DNA of 64,000 nucleotides. Source: Persicitalea jodogahamensis (GTDB lineage Bacteria > Bacteroidota > Bacteroidia > Cytophagales > Spirosomataceae). A program made the position numbers and the translations under genes. Shown piece after piece: positions 16,245-26,411 of this stretch. The stretch covers positions 124,001 through 188,000 of the forward strand of contig NZ_BMXF01000003.1 of NCBI RefSeq assembly GCF_014651615.1, written 5' to 3'. Under the pieces are notes generated by a model, which was given only the letters and a program-made list of their open reading frames with translations, ran no database searches and was not told the origin of the DNA. Every line of letters starts with the position of its first letter. Position 1 is the stretch's first letter.

Positions 16245-17418
16245 GAGTGGGAGCGGTAAAGGGACTTTTTTGGCATGGGAAAACCATCGTCACAAAGGTG
16301 CCGACGCCGGGCGGCTGTTCGAATTTCAGGTGAGCACCGGCACCGTATGCCTGATGCAAACGAGTCCGGGTGTTGGCAAGTCCTAGACCCGTGCCCTTCC
16401 GGCTGATGTTGGATAGCCGACAGCCGGGACCGTTGTCGTACACAACAATGCGAAGGTCTTCCCCGAGCTGGCGGGTTGATATACGCACCAGAGCTTCACC
16501 CGCCATTCCTGCCACGCCGTGGGTGACGGCGTTTTCAACCAGCGGTTGTAGCAGCAGTTGAGGTACGGGGCAATTCTCGGTGGTTGGGTCGATGTCGTAT
16601 TCAATGCGGAGCCTATCCTGAAAACGGATTTGCTGAATGGCCAGGTACTGCCGTGTCAGGTTCAACTCGTCACGCAAAGTTAGGAAATTGTCGTCTTGAC
16701 GCGCCAGTACCCCCCGTAGCAGATCGCTAAGAGCGGTTACCATGTCTATGGCTTTGCGGGTGTCGTTTTCCAGCATCAGACTGACAATGGCGTGGTGGGT
16801 ATTGAACAGGAAGTGCGGGTTGAGTTGCATTTTTAGCGATTGAAGCCGCGCATCGGCAAGATTGGTTTTCAGTTGTTCGTTTTTAAGCTCATAGGCGTGG
16901 TTCTGTGCCTGCAAGGCGCTGTACTGACGACCATTGACTATGATGCTATACCCTACGATGACCAAAAGGTACGTGATGATATTGATGGAATAATTGTAGA
17001 AAAACCAAACCAGTATTGTTTTTTGGTCAAGCCACTGTCCCATTTCGTAGGCGTGCAACGGCCGCACCAGAAGATAGGACACAACCGCTACCAAAAAGCC
17101 CAGCGCCGTGGCGATGAGCACATGCATAAAAATAGTACGGGGCCATCGGCACTGCCTCGTGATCAGCCGGATCGGAAAACGCTGGGCGGCATAGAGAATC
17201 AGCGGCGTGAGGCCCATCCACATCAGGTAATTGATGAGCCATTGCGCCGATTCGGAGAGGTACATCGTCGGAGAACTACTTAGCAACCAAACAAGGGTGT
17301 ATTGCACGTAGGAGATTACCGCCAGCACACCCCAAAAAAGCAGGGCGTATCGCCAGAACTCGCGGGGCGTGACGGGTAAATCGGCACGGCGCAGCAGATG
17401 TTGGATAAAATTATTCAT
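16216..17418 (-). CDS. LytS-like sensor histidine kinase, canonical
   Basis: A 400-residue sensor starting MNNFIQHLLR, with four membrane segments in the first ~175 residues, a coiled linker (ALQAQNHAYELKNEQLKTNL) and a complete catalytic region: H-box LNPHFLFNTHH, N-box VENAVTHG, G1 box DNGPGCR and G2 box GTGLGLANTRTRL. It is thus a full ATP-binding kinase, in contrast to the trio at 0.8-4.9 kb. The frame runs upstream to 17646, but the extra part is not membrane-like and overlaps the neighbouring gene, so the ATG at 17418 was taken. Confidence 0.92.
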   Translation of the reverse strand: MNNFIQHLLRRADLPVTPREFWRYALLFWGVLAVISYVQYTLVWLLSSSPTMYLSESAQWLINYLMWMGLTPLILYAAQRFPIRLITRQCRWPRTIFMHVLIATALGFLVAVVSYLLVRPLHAYEMGQWLDQKTILVWFFYNYSINIITYLLVIVGYSIIVNGRQYSALQAQNHAYELKNEQLKTNLADARLQSLKMQLNPHFLFNTHHAIVSLMLENDTRKAIDMVTALSDLLRGVLARQDDNFLTLRDELNLTRQYLAIQQIRFQDRLRIEYDIDPTTENCPVPQLLLQPLVENAVTHGVAGMAGEALVRISTRQLGEDLRIVVYDNGPGCRLSNISRKGTGLGLANTRTRLHQAYGAGAHLKFEQPPGVGTFVTMVFPCQKSPFTAPTHDESSLAHH

Positions 17419-17557
17419 GGGAGTCTGGGATAAAAGCTCCGTGAATTTAGAGAAAAGGTCAGGCCTGAAAAAGCACTTTTTTTTTGCCGCAGGAAATTTT
17501 GTTTGAACGGGTGTTTTTGCCGTTTGAAAGCTTGGCGGCTCAACAATATATCCCCGG

Positions 17558-18418
17558 TTAATCAGCTTCTGCAAACACTTCCTGGGCCAGCTGCCATCCG
17601 TTATTTCGTTTTCGCCAAATGCGCAGGTACCCGCGCCGTTTCTCATTGAAGATTACAAAGCCGTAGGTATAGCCCAGATCCCCGGCTCGGGAGGTGACGG
17701 CGCGGAGGGTTTGAACCTGTGTGACCTGGGGTAGGGTACCTAATTTCTCGCGGGCAGCCAAACCCTTATAAGGTCGGTGACCGGCATGAAGGATTCGTAG
17801 GGAGTCAGTATTAGGTAGAATGAGCTGATAGGCAGCACGGAGTCCACTTTGGCGAGCCGTACTGGCGAAGGTCGAATCAGCCAGTGACAGCTCTCGATTG
17901 GTTATCGCCGTATCAATTGTTGCGGTTTTTTTTGTCCCGAATTGGTCTGGTGCGGGTAGGGGAGTTTCAGTTTGGTTGGGCTTCCCATGGTTGCAGCCGA
18001 AGTCGATGAGCACTTTCCACCGCCCGGTTTCTGTTTTGTGCCAAACGCTGGTGTACTGTCCAAAGACGGTGGGTTCGTCGTCCGTCGCCCGTCGGCTGAA
18101 TTCGTAAGGTCCGGTCGTGTACCCGAAATCGCCCGAAGCAGAAATTTCAGCGTAAGCAGGTCGCCAGCTTAGCAAGCCCGACCCGTCAGGCTGCCGATCG
18201 TAAACAGTTTGCCCTGCCACGAAATTCTGGTTCAGGAAAACCACCGATTGCTCGTCCAGATTATCCAGGAAGGCTCGCCGGATGCCATCGGATTTTGCCT
18301 GTCGGCCAAAAGCTCGTTCAGCAGCCACCAGCGCCTCATAGTCAGCCTGAACCGTGGTGGCTTCACTTTGCATGAAGACGTAGGCGAGCAAGAAAAGTGA
18401 TTGGTAAAGTTGTATCAT
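17558..18418 (-). CDS. Secreted protein with two NTF2-like (SnoaL/DUF4440) domains
   Basis: A 286-residue protein with a signal peptide (about 1-18). Residues ~25-150 form one NTF2-like domain (ALVAAERAFGRQAKSDGIRRAF, later GQYTSVWHKTETGRWKVLIDFG); ~170-285 form a second (NRELSLADSTFASTARQSGLRAAY, later GYLRIWRKRNNGWQLAQEV). The two halves share helix, Trp-containing strand and closing strand, so an internal duplication is likely. The ligand is unknown. It lies upstream of the canonical LytS/LytTR pair on the same strand. Confidence 0.8.
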   Translation of the reverse strand: MIQLYQSLFLLAYVFMQSEATTVQADYEALVAAERAFGRQAKSDGIRRAFLDNLDEQSVVFLNQNFVAGQTVYDRQPDGSGLLSWRPAYAEISASGDFGYTTGPYEFSRRATDDEPTVFGQYTSVWHKTETGRWKVLIDFGCNHGKPNQTETPLPAPDQFGTKKTATIDTAITNRELSLADSTFASTARQSGLRAAYQLILPNTDSLRILHAGHRPYKGLAAREKLGTLPQVTQVQTLRAVTSRAGDLGYTYGFVIFNEKRRGYLRIWRKRNNGWQLAQEVFAEAD

Positions 18419-18742
18419 AGAGTTTCGGGTTGATTTTTTTTCAAAACTACCGGAACGCTTACGTGCAAACTCCTAAAATTATCCGAAGGCCCCCGGCCAT
18501 TGTCCGAGCAGCCTGAATATCCTTTCAACTGCCCTTTCCGAGAAAACCAACTGAACGCTATTTCACAAATTTTGACCAAGCTCCACCAGGCTTTACAACT
18601 CACGTGGCAGATTGCTCACTTCAAAAAGTGAAAGGGAGATTTCAAACAATGGGATATACTGCTCATCTTTCCTATGTCCAATTTTACCCGTCGAATTCCA
18701 AGTGAGATTTGGCGGGTCTTTTTACAAAAAAAACTTATTGGC

Positions 18743-19321
18743 ATGAAACTATCCTTCACCTTAGCACTGGTCTGTACTTTGGGCGTGGCCATTGCTCAGT
18801 CGCCTCCAGCCAGTCGGCCTGGAGTACCGTTGACGATTAGCGTTTTTGCAGAATCGATCAGCCTTCCCACGTTCAGTCACATGCAGAAAGGTGGCCTGGG
18901 TCTGAAAATCGGCACCGAGTTCTATTACCGAAACCGGCCCGGCTCCCAGACAATTCAAAACGTAGCGGCGGGTTACTACCACCATCCGCAGGTGCAGAGC
19001 GGATGGTTTGTCAACACATCAGTGGGATACCGAAAATTCGTCGGCGGCTTTTTTGTGGATGCCCTGGTTGGAGGCGGTGCTTTGCTCCTGAGGCCCGTCG
19101 CCCCGTCGTACACCTGCGACGAGAGCACGGGTACTTACCGAAAGGCTTCGGCCGCACAATTCAAATTCATGCCGACCTTGCAGACGGGTATCGGGTACCG
19201 CTTGCCGAATCGGGCGCTGTTTTTTGCCCGCTACGAACTGTTTGGCGAAATGCCTTTCCGCTCCGTAGTCTTGCCCCATCAGGCAATTAGCGCGGGAACG
19301 CAATTGCATCTTCCAAAATAA
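18743..19321 (+). CDS. Small outer-membrane beta-barrel protein (barrel/hydrolase module 1)
   Basis: A 192-residue secreted protein with a signal peptide ending near AIAQ. The body is a chain of short amphipathic strands (FVNTSVGYRKFVGGFFVDALVG and others are typical). It is homologous to the protein at 28155: GLKIGTEFYYRNR aligns with GLKIAAEWSLKNR, and a YTCDES segment with YTPDES, followed by a F-x-PT strand in both. I took the ATG at 18743, which begins a proper leader; the frame opens earlier at 18674. A lipoprotein serine hydrolase follows after 26 bases, the same arrangement as at 28155-29713. Confidence 0.72.
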   Translation: MKLSFTLALVCTLGVAIAQSPPASRPGVPLTISVFAESISLPTFSHMQKGGLGLKIGTEFYYRNRPGSQTIQNVAAGYYHHPQVQSGWFVNTSVGYRKFVGGFFVDALVGGGALLLRPVAPSYTCDESTGTYRKASAAQFKFMPTLQTGIGYRLPNRALFFARYELFGEMPFRSVVLPHQAISAGTQLHLPK

Positions 19322-19347
19322 TACCCTCACTATTTTATTCATGGGCC

Positions 19348-20496
19348 ATGAAAACCAAACAAATCATTCATCTTGCCGCCTTCCTGGGTCTAGCATTGGC
19401 TGGATGCCAGGAGTCGCAGGTAGCACCCGATACGACGGAAACAGATAGCCCCTATCGCGATCATCCCAAAAATGACCAATATCAGGCGGCACTCTCGACA
19501 TTTAACAAGCAATGGCGGCAACCCGGTAATATTCTGTTGCTAAAACGGGCAGGTGAACCGCTCTGGACGGGCGCGGTTGGCAAATCAGACCTCGAGCGCC
19601 AGCGTAATCTGCAGATTTCCGATCCCTTTCGGGCGGGCAGCATCACCAAAACGTTCGTGGCTGTCGCCATTATGAAGTTGCAGGAGGAGGGCAAACTCCA
19701 ACTGGAAAACACCCTCGGCGAACTGCTGCCGGAGATGCTCCAACATATCGCCGGGGCCGACCGGATTACGCTGTGGCAAATGCTCTCCCACACCAGTGGT
19801 ATTTTCGATCCGGTCAACGATGACGCCCAGTATCAACTCGATCTACTTAATAATCCAGCCAAACGACTGGCGATGTCCACGCGCGATATTCTGGCCCGTT
19901 ACGTGTACGGGCGGAAGTTGCAGTTCGAACCCGGCGAGCGTTTCGGCTATAGCAACACCAACTACTGGCTGTTGGGAATGATACTGGAAAAGAAAAGCGA
20001 AAAGAGGCTACAAGCGGTACTCGATGAACTTGTTTTCCAACCCGCCGACCTGCACCAAACCTACTTCGAGCCGCGCGATGATCGGAATGTAGTGCGTGGA
20101 TATGCGGATTTTTACACAAATGGCAAACTCATGGACGTATCTCTGCTGGACCGTGCCGATAGTGAAGGACGGGCAAGTGGTGGACTGATTACGACCGCCG
20201 GGGACTTGCTTCGATTTAGTGACGCCCTTTTTGGTGGAAAAATCGTCAGCGCGGCTTCCCTAAAAGCGATGATGACTTTGCCATCCATACGGCAAGGAAC
20301 GACGGAGTATGGTCTTGGGCTGGATTCTTACACTTCACCTCTTGGCGTGGCCTGGGGACATAACGGCAATCTGCTGGGAGTCGATGCCAATTGGTTTTAC
20401 TTCCCAGACCGAAAGGCCACTTTTGTCCTTTTTGGCAATAATGGCGGCGGGGCCGACAAGTCGTTTGTGAATAAATTACTGGAGAAGGAGCTTTAA
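19348..20496 (+). CDS. Serine beta-lactamase-like hydrolase, lipoprotein
   Basis: A 382-residue class-C-type serine hydrolase (beta-lactamase/DD-peptidase fold). Leader 7-19 with lipid-anchor C20 in LAGC. Catalytic motifs are complete: S98-I-T-K101, Y201-S-N203, and a C-terminal HNG. Supporting pattern: LWQMLSHTSGI and FGYSNTNYWLLGMILE, with GRASGGLITTAGDLLRF. Members include DD-carboxypeptidases, esterases and D-aminopeptidases; resistance to antibiotics cannot be inferred. It lies 26 bases downstream of the small barrel gene and is probably co-transcribed with it. Confidence 0.9.
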   Translation: MKTKQIIHLAAFLGLALAGCQESQVAPDTTETDSPYRDHPKNDQYQAALSTFNKQWRQPGNILLLKRAGEPLWTGAVGKSDLERQRNLQISDPFRAGSITKTFVAVAIMKLQEEGKLQLENTLGELLPEMLQHIAGADRITLWQMLSHTSGIFDPVNDDAQYQLDLLNNPAKRLAMSTRDILARYVYGRKLQFEPGERFGYSNTNYWLLGMILEKKSEKRLQAVLDELVFQPADLHQTYFEPRDDRNVVRGYADFYTNGKLMDVSLLDRADSEGRASGGLITTAGDLLRFSDALFGGKIVSAASLKAMMTLPSIRQGTTEYGLGLDSYTSPLGVAWGHNGNLLGVDANWFYFPDRKATFVLFGNNGGGADKSFVNKLLEKEL

Positions 20497-20572
20497 TGAT
20501 TACCACTATTCAGCTTTTCGATGGGTTGATTAATATGTAAAATTCATTATTGCATCATTCTGTGGCTTGTTG

Positions 20573-20606
20573 TTCAGGCATTTATCAGATTGCCTGAATC
20601 CATTTT
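20573..20606 (+). terminator. Weak candidate terminator after the serine hydrolase
   Basis: An 8-bp stem TTCAGGCA/TGCCTGAA (20573-20580 with 20591-20598) with a 10-base loop lies 76 bases past the stop codon; the following U-tract is interrupted (TCCATTTTG), so efficiency is doubtful. Confidence 0.4.
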
Positions 20607-20686
20607 GCTTTGATACATCAAGCCCATTCAGGGCCAACGGTAGCGAGTTCAAGTTTTTTTGATCTACCATTATCCTTTTCCAGTCG

Positions 20687-23143
20687 ATGCGTTCTTCTAT
20701 CCTGAGCAATTATCTGAAAATCGCCTTCCGTAACCTCTGGCGCAGCAGGGTATTTTCGGCCATAAACATCATTGGTCTTTCCGCAGGCTTGACCTGTTGC
20801 TTTCTGATCATGCTGTTCGTCCGGCATGAATTGAGTTACGATCAGTTCCAAGCGCGGTACGACCGTATTTACCGCATCGCTTACCTCCCACGTTTTGCGG
20901 GCATGGGGCAACCCCTGGCCCTGACTCCCCCACCGGTGGCACCGCTGCTGGCCGAAAACTTTTCGGAAATCGAAACTACCGCCCGGATGTTTCGCAGCCC
21001 CGCGACGGTAGCCGTAGAAAGGGCGGGCGAAATATTCAAGTACGACGAGGAGCGGTTCTTCTTCGCCGACCCGGCCATTCTGGACATTTTTTCTTTCGAC
21101 TTCGTGCAGGGCAGTCCGCGTGATGCCCTGCGGGATAAGTTTTCGGTCGTACTGAGCGAGAAGGTAGCCCGGCGATATTTTGGAGAAGTCAACCCACTGG
21201 GGAAAATGATTTCCTATGAGGGCAAGCACCCGATGAAGGTGATGGGCGTGGTGCGGGATTTTCCCGACAACTCACACATTCACCCCGAGTTGCTGGCCAA
21301 CTTCGAAACCATGTACGCCACCGAAAATGAGGGGGCGCAGGAGAACTTGCCCTACAATTGGGTCATTTCCCATTCCATCACCTACGTGCTGCTGCGACCA
21401 GGCCGCTCGCCCGAAACGGTGAACGCCCGTTTTCCTAAATTTATCAAAGCCCACGCCGACGCACAGGTAGCCGACGGTATCGAGTATCGACTCGAACCCA
21501 TGCGGGACTTCTACCTGCGGACTAACGCCCAAAATACGCCCGAATCCGTAGGTAGTTTGAGTATCCTATACGTGTTTTTGGGGATCGCCGGGTTGACGCT
21601 GCTCATTGCCTGTATCAACTTTGTCAACCTATCGACAGCCCGCTCGCTGCGACGCGCCAAAGAGGTGGGCGTTCGCAAAGTACTCGGTAGCCGGCGAAGG
21701 CAACTGATTTTCCAGTTTCTGGGTGAGTCGCTGCTGCTAAGCGGACTGGCGCTGCTTTTAGCGCTACTACTAACTATACTATTGCTTCCTACCCTCAACC
21801 ATCTGACCGATAAGCATCTTGATTTATCGTACTTCCTGAACGACCGCTGGCTTTTGTTGGCATGTATGGGGATTACCCTGCTGGCGGGGTTGCTTTCCGG
21901 CGCGTACCCGGCTTTTGTGGTGGCGGGCTTCCAACCCGTGGCGACGCTGAAAGGAAACTTCCTGACCGGGACGGCAAATGGCAACCTTGTGCAGAAAATA
22001 CTCTTGGGGGTACAGTTCGTCGCGTCTATCGCGCTGATTGCCGGGACTCTCATCATGGCGCAGCAAATGGATTTTCTCGAAAACCGACCGCTGGGTTTCG
22101 ACCAGGATTTTATCATCACCGCCTCTGTGCGCAACCCAAAGATTACCAACGTATTCGCCACTTCCTCCGACAGTAGCTACCAGCGGCTGGATACCTTCCG
22201 GGAGGTACTGCTGCAAAATCCCCGAATACAAGCCGTGACGTTGTCGAGCCAGACGCCTGGAAACGGCAGTGTGCGGCGCAACGTCATCCCCGAAGGACGC
22301 GCGGCCGAGGACAACCTGTTCGTGTCTGTACTGGCGGTTGACTACAACTTTACGGATACCTACCAGCTGAAACTCAGGGCGGGACGAAGTTTTTCGAAGC
22401 AGTTCATGACTGACCGGACGGAAGCTTTCCTGATCAATGAAAAAGCCGTGCAGGAATTTGGCTGGGCTTCGCCGGAAGCATCGCTTGGGAAGTCGCTCAA
22501 CCTCGAGGGAAAAGCAGGTAAGGTAGTGGGCGTATTGCAGGATTTTCACAACCAATCGCTCTATGCACCGATATCCAGCGTAGTGCTGACCGTAGAACCA
22601 CCCCAGCTGACGCTGATTTCCCTGAAACTACACCCCCAGGAAATGGACGCCACCCTGCAATTTATTGCCAAAGAATGGGATCGGTTTTTTCCCGAAAAAA
22701 GCTTTGACTATGCTTTTCTGGATCAGGACCTGGCTCAAAATTACGAGCGCGAGCAGCGGCGCAGTACCCTTATCAGCTACTTTGCGGGGCTGGCCATTTT
22801 GATTAGCTGCCTTGGTTTGTACGGACTCATTATGCTCGTGACCCAGCAGAGAACGCGGGAAATTGGCATTCGAAAAGTACTGGGAGCCAGCGTGGCGAGC
22901 GTGGTCCTGCTGCTTACCCGCAATTTCGTTGGGCTGGTCGCATTGGCCCTGCTCGTCGCCAGTCCCATTGCCTGGTACTTTATGAATCAATGGCTCGAAG
23001 GCTTCGCCTACCGGATCGACATTGCGTGGTGGGTGTTTGGCGTCGCGGGCCTGCTGGCGCTGGGCATTGCTCTGGTCACGGTAAGTTTTCAGGCGTTGAA
23101 GGCAGGGCTGATGAATCCGGTCAAGTCGCTGAGAAGTGAGTAG
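20687..23143 (+). CDS. MacB/FtsX-type ABC transporter permease
   Basis: An 818-residue permease with two MacB-periplasmic-core/FtsX repeats. It starts LSNYLKIAFRNLWRSRVFSAINIIGL, has one helix, a periplasmic domain (~45-270), three helices (~285-410) with RRAKEVGVRKVLGSRRRQL, a fourth helix at ~435-455 opening a second periplasmic domain, and a last helix trio with RTREIGIRKVLGAS. This double architecture is common in Bacteroidota and works with a separate ATPase, which is not encoded next to it. Roles include export of lipoproteins or toxic compounds, or mechanotransmission; no substrate can be named. Confidence 0.9.
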   Translation: MRSSILSNYLKIAFRNLWRSRVFSAINIIGLSAGLTCCFLIMLFVRHELSYDQFQARYDRIYRIAYLPRFAGMGQPLALTPPPVAPLLAENFSEIETTARMFRSPATVAVERAGEIFKYDEERFFFADPAILDIFSFDFVQGSPRDALRDKFSVVLSEKVARRYFGEVNPLGKMISYEGKHPMKVMGVVRDFPDNSHIHPELLANFETMYATENEGAQENLPYNWVISHSITYVLLRPGRSPETVNARFPKFIKAHADAQVADGIEYRLEPMRDFYLRTNAQNTPESVGSLSILYVFLGIAGLTLLIACINFVNLSTARSLRRAKEVGVRKVLGSRRRQLIFQFLGESLLLSGLALLLALLLTILLLPTLNHLTDKHLDLSYFLNDRWLLLACMGITLLAGLLSGAYPAFVVAGFQPVATLKGNFLTGTANGNLVQKILLGVQFVASIALIAGTLIMAQQMDFLENRPLGFDQDFIITASVRNPKITNVFATSSDSSYQRLDTFREVLLQNPRIQAVTLSSQTPGNGSVRRNVIPEGRAAEDNLFVSVLAVDYNFTDTYQLKLRAGRSFSKQFMTDRTEAFLINEKAVQEFGWASPEASLGKSLNLEGKAGKVVGVLQDFHNQSLYAPISSVVLTVEPPQLTLISLKLHPQEMDATLQFIAKEWDRFFPEKSFDYAFLDQDLAQNYEREQRRSTLISYFAGLAILISCLGLYGLIMLVTQQRTREIGIRKVLGASVASVVLLLTRNFVGLVALALLVASPIAWYFMNQWLEGFAYRIDIAWWVFGVAGLLALGIALVTVSFQALKAGLMNPVKSLRSE

Positions 23144-23242
23144 GCTACATCCGCAGGGAATGCGCTTGTGTCGGCGTTACCATTAATTCGGATATGCCGG
23201 AAATTTCCACAAAAAAGCTGAACACCCATAATCTGAATAGCC

Positions 23243-25728
23243 ATGAAGAATTGTTATCCTAACCGTATTGCGCCCCCCCTCCCGACCTTCCCCCGCTCCT
23301 GCCGGGTTACCTTTTTATTGATAGTCGGCTTGTGCCTTTTTACAGGTAATCTGTACGCCTAGTCGCTCGCCCGCACTACTGTATCGGGCCAACTATTTGA
23401 CGCCAGCGGCAAGCCGCTGGAATACGCCACCATGCTGCTACTCCGACCCGATTCTACCTTGGCCAAAAGCGCTGTCACCGACACTGCCGGACCTACTATT
23501 TTGAAGGAATCCAGCCCGGCACCTACATTATAGCCAGTACGATGGTGGGCTACGAGCGAAGTGTGTCGAAGCCTTTCACCATCGCAAGCGATCAGCTTAC
23601 TACCCAAGTACTACCAATGGTGTCGCGTGAAACCAGCCAAACCTTGGGCGAAGTGAAGGTAACGGCGGCAAAGCCCTTCGTCGAGCAATTACCTTATAAA
23701 ACAGTCATCAACGTCGAGAACAACATCGTGGCCAGCGGCGGGAACGCCCTTGAAGTCCTGGAACGCGCGCCCGGCGTCCTGGTGGATAATCAGAGTGAGC
23801 GCATTGTTTTGAAAGGCCGTGAGGGTATCTTGATGATGATCGATGACAAACCTACGTACCTCTCAGCGCAGGAGGTACTCAACCTGCTGCGCAATACGCC
23901 TGCCAACAGCATCGAAACCATCGAACTCATCACCAATCCTTCGGCCCGGTAGGATGCGGCGGGCAATGCGGGCATTATCAACATCCGCCTCAAGCGAGGT
24001 ACCCGGACCGACGAAACTAACGGCATCCTGACCCTCAGCAGCGGGTACGGACGCTACCCCAAATCTTCACCCGGCTTTTCACTCAACCACCGAACGGGCA
24101 AAAGAAGTCTGTTTGCCACCTATAATTACGACTACCGCAAAAGTTTTGGAAACGTAGACGCGCGGAGTTTTTTTGGCAAAGGGGACTCGCTGACCCGCTT
24201 GGTTAATCTTGGTGATCGGCCTAACACCAGCCAGAGTCACACCTTCAAGCTTGGGGTCGATTACATACTGGGTAAACGTACCACGGTGGGTGTGAGATTA
24301 ACGGAATGATGAGTGCGAACACTGCCCGGATCAACAACCGGAACTTGGTATATAACACTCAAAATCACCTCACCCAGACAGTCACCATGATTTACGCTTC
24401 CACCCGTGACATCCAGCGGCTCTCGGCCAACGCCAACCTTAAGCATCGTTTCGACAACCTGGGCCGGGAAATTGTAGCTGACTTCGACCTGGCGGAGGTG
24501 GGGATTCAAACCGAGGATAACATGTACACGAAGTACTTCGGGTCAGGAAACGGGGAAATCCGTCCTGCACTCCTGCAACGCAATATCCCGCTCTCGAGCG
24601 TTACAATCCGTTCCATCAAGGCTGATTATACCCATCCTTTGGGTAAAGAAACCAGATTGGAAACCGGGGCCAAGGTTTCGTACGTCAGTTCCGATAACGA
24701 CCTGAAATTTGAGACTCAAACCGAATCCGGCAATTACGTACCCGATCCACAGCGCAGCAACCAGTTCCTTTACTACGAAACCATCGCGGCGGCTTATGTT
24801 AACGGTAGCCGCAAGTGTGGTAAGTGGGTGTTTCAAGGCGGTCTGCGCGCCGAGCAAACTTACTCGTTAGGAAACTCATTGACCCTTAGTAAGGTGGTGA
24901 ACCGCCGTACCTCGGCTTTTTTCCAAGTGCGTTCATAACATACAACGGTAGCAAGACGCACCAGTGGCGGGTTTCGTATAGTCGTCGAATCGACTGACCC
25001 GGCTACCAAACACTCAATCCGTTATAATTTACGTCATGAACCCCTGCACCTACCTTGCAGGGAATCCATTTTTGCGTCCCCAGTATACTGATGCCTTTCA
25101 GATTGGGTACGGCTATAAGGGTAAAACAAGTGTTAGCTTAAGCTACAACCACACATCTGATGCCATGCTCGGCGGCAATGACCAGATAGGTGACCAGATT
25201 CGGGTAACGACAGTCAATGTGGCAACCTTCCACAACGTCAACCTGAATCTGAGCTCGCCCTGGCAACCCGTAAAGTGGTGGACACTACGCCCTAGCGTGG
25301 ACATATTCCTGAACGCCTACGATGCCGAATAAGCGGGCCTGCCGCTTAATTATCGGCAATTCTCGGCTAATGCCTACCTGAGCCAAAATTTCCTGTTTCT
25401 TCACGGCTTCTCAGCAGAATTGACCGCTTTTTACAATTCGCCCAGCGTGTACGGCCAGATGTTTTTTCGCAGCCAGGGACAGGTAAGCGTGGGAGTGCAA
25501 AAAAATCTTATGAAAAAAGCCGCCACGCTACGGCTCAACGTCAGAGACTTGTTCTACACGATGCGTAATGCGGGACGCACCAACTACGGGCTTACGAACC
25601 TGTCGTTCGTTTCACGCTTCGAAAGCCGCGTAGCGCGGGTGGCGTTCGCCTGCAACTTTGGCAACCGCAATCTGAATGCAGCCCGGCAGCGTCGTACGGG
25701 CGTGGAGGATGAGCAGGGGCGGGTTTGA
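23243..25728 (+). pseudogene. Decayed TonB-dependent outer-membrane receptor
   Basis: From ATG 23243 to TGA 25726-25728 the frames piece together into one receptor: signal peptide (ending LYA), CarboxypepD_reg-like domain (TVSGQLFDASGKPLEYA), plug-like segment (ALEVLERAPGVLVDNQ, IELITNPSAR) and an OMP beta-barrel. In-frame stops occur at 23360 (TAG where a Gln is expected), 23950 (TAG where PSAR-Y-DAAGNAG is expected), 24995 (TGA) and 25330 (TAA). Frameshifts lie near 23486, 24293, 24940 and 25060. Sequence between lesions is still well preserved, so inactivation looks relatively recent. It would have imported a polymer or chelate; the substrate is unknown and no SusD-like partner is present. 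Confidence 0.92.
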
Positions 25729-25933
25729 TTGAGCGGGTCAAACGGCGGGCAACTGCGCAGTAGGGACAGATTTCCATTTCAGACATTAAAAATAGCAATT
25801 CAGGCACGGAATAAGTCCTTTCAGAGAATCTCCCTTCCGGAAGAGATGCCTATCACCCAATTTTGTACTGCTGAAAGACCGGCGTCATTCAGCGTTCTAT
25901 ATCATTTTTTTTACCAAAACCATCTATTAGCAA

Positions 25934-26320
25934 ATGAAAACCTTAATCACTTTCGCAATGGCCTGTGCCCTGAGCCTGGCCGCCCAGCCCGATGCCCGCA
26001 GTGCGGCTGACGGCACAAACACTTCGACCGCCAAGTCGTCGTATGTAGTTACGGATAAAATGGCGATGTACATGAGCAGCGGCAACAAGCTGCAGCTTCG
26101 GTTCTCCAAGCTCAGCGCAATGGCAACCGTTGAAGTACTCAACGGCCCCCGAACCCTCTACCGCAACTCCATCGACCTTCGCAAAGGGGCCAATCAACTC
26201 CTCGACCTCTCGCAGTTGGAAGCGGGTAGCTACACTATCCAGGTGAGCATCGGCAAGCAGACTACCACTAAAACACTGACGATCGGCTGGAATTCGGAGC
26301 GTTCCTTCCAATTAAGCTAA
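25934..26320 (+). CDS. Small secreted beta-sandwich protein
   Basis: A 128-residue protein with a signal peptide (about 1-25). The mature part reads as a single beta-sandwich: KLQLRFSKLSAMATVEVLNG, RKGANQLLDLSQLEAGSYTIQVSIGKQ, TKTLTIG. The L-D-L-S-x-L-x-x-G-x-Y-x-I pattern resembles type IX secretion C-terminal sorting domains and DUF3244-type proteins, but a stand-alone domain of this size is not proof of T9SS cargo. It is common as a small hypothetical in this family. It ends before a terminator at 26348. Confidence 0.65.
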   Translation: MKTLITFAMACALSLAAQPDARSAADGTNTSTAKSSYVVTDKMAMYMSSGNKLQLRFSKLSAMATVEVLNGPRTLYRNSIDLRKGANQLLDLSQLEAGSYTIQVSIGKQTTTKTLTIGWNSERSFQLS

Positions 26321-26347
26321 TTCCGGCAGCCATTTTTTGTTGTACGC

Positions 26348-26384
26348 GGCGAGCGGTTAGCCTGACCGCTTGCCGGCTTTTAAT
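26348..26384 (+). terminator. Intrinsic terminator after the small secreted protein
   Basis: A 10-bp stem with one G-T wobble (26348-26357 with 26365-26374, arms GGCGAGCGGT and ACCGCTTGCC) and a 7-base loop, followed by GGCTTTTAATTT; it lies 27 bases downstream of the stop. Confidence 0.65.
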
Positions 26385-26411
26385 TTGATCAGTGCAATCT
26401 TCAAACAAAAA

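Noticed and set aside
19348-20496. Antibiotic-resistance beta-lactamase
   Set aside because: The motifs define the broad serine-hydrolase family, including DD-peptidases and esterases; nothing points to drug hydrolysis.
21511-22555. Long minus-strand frames (216 and 243 codons)
   Set aside because: They lie inside the MacB-like permease, whose own frame carries clear family motifs.
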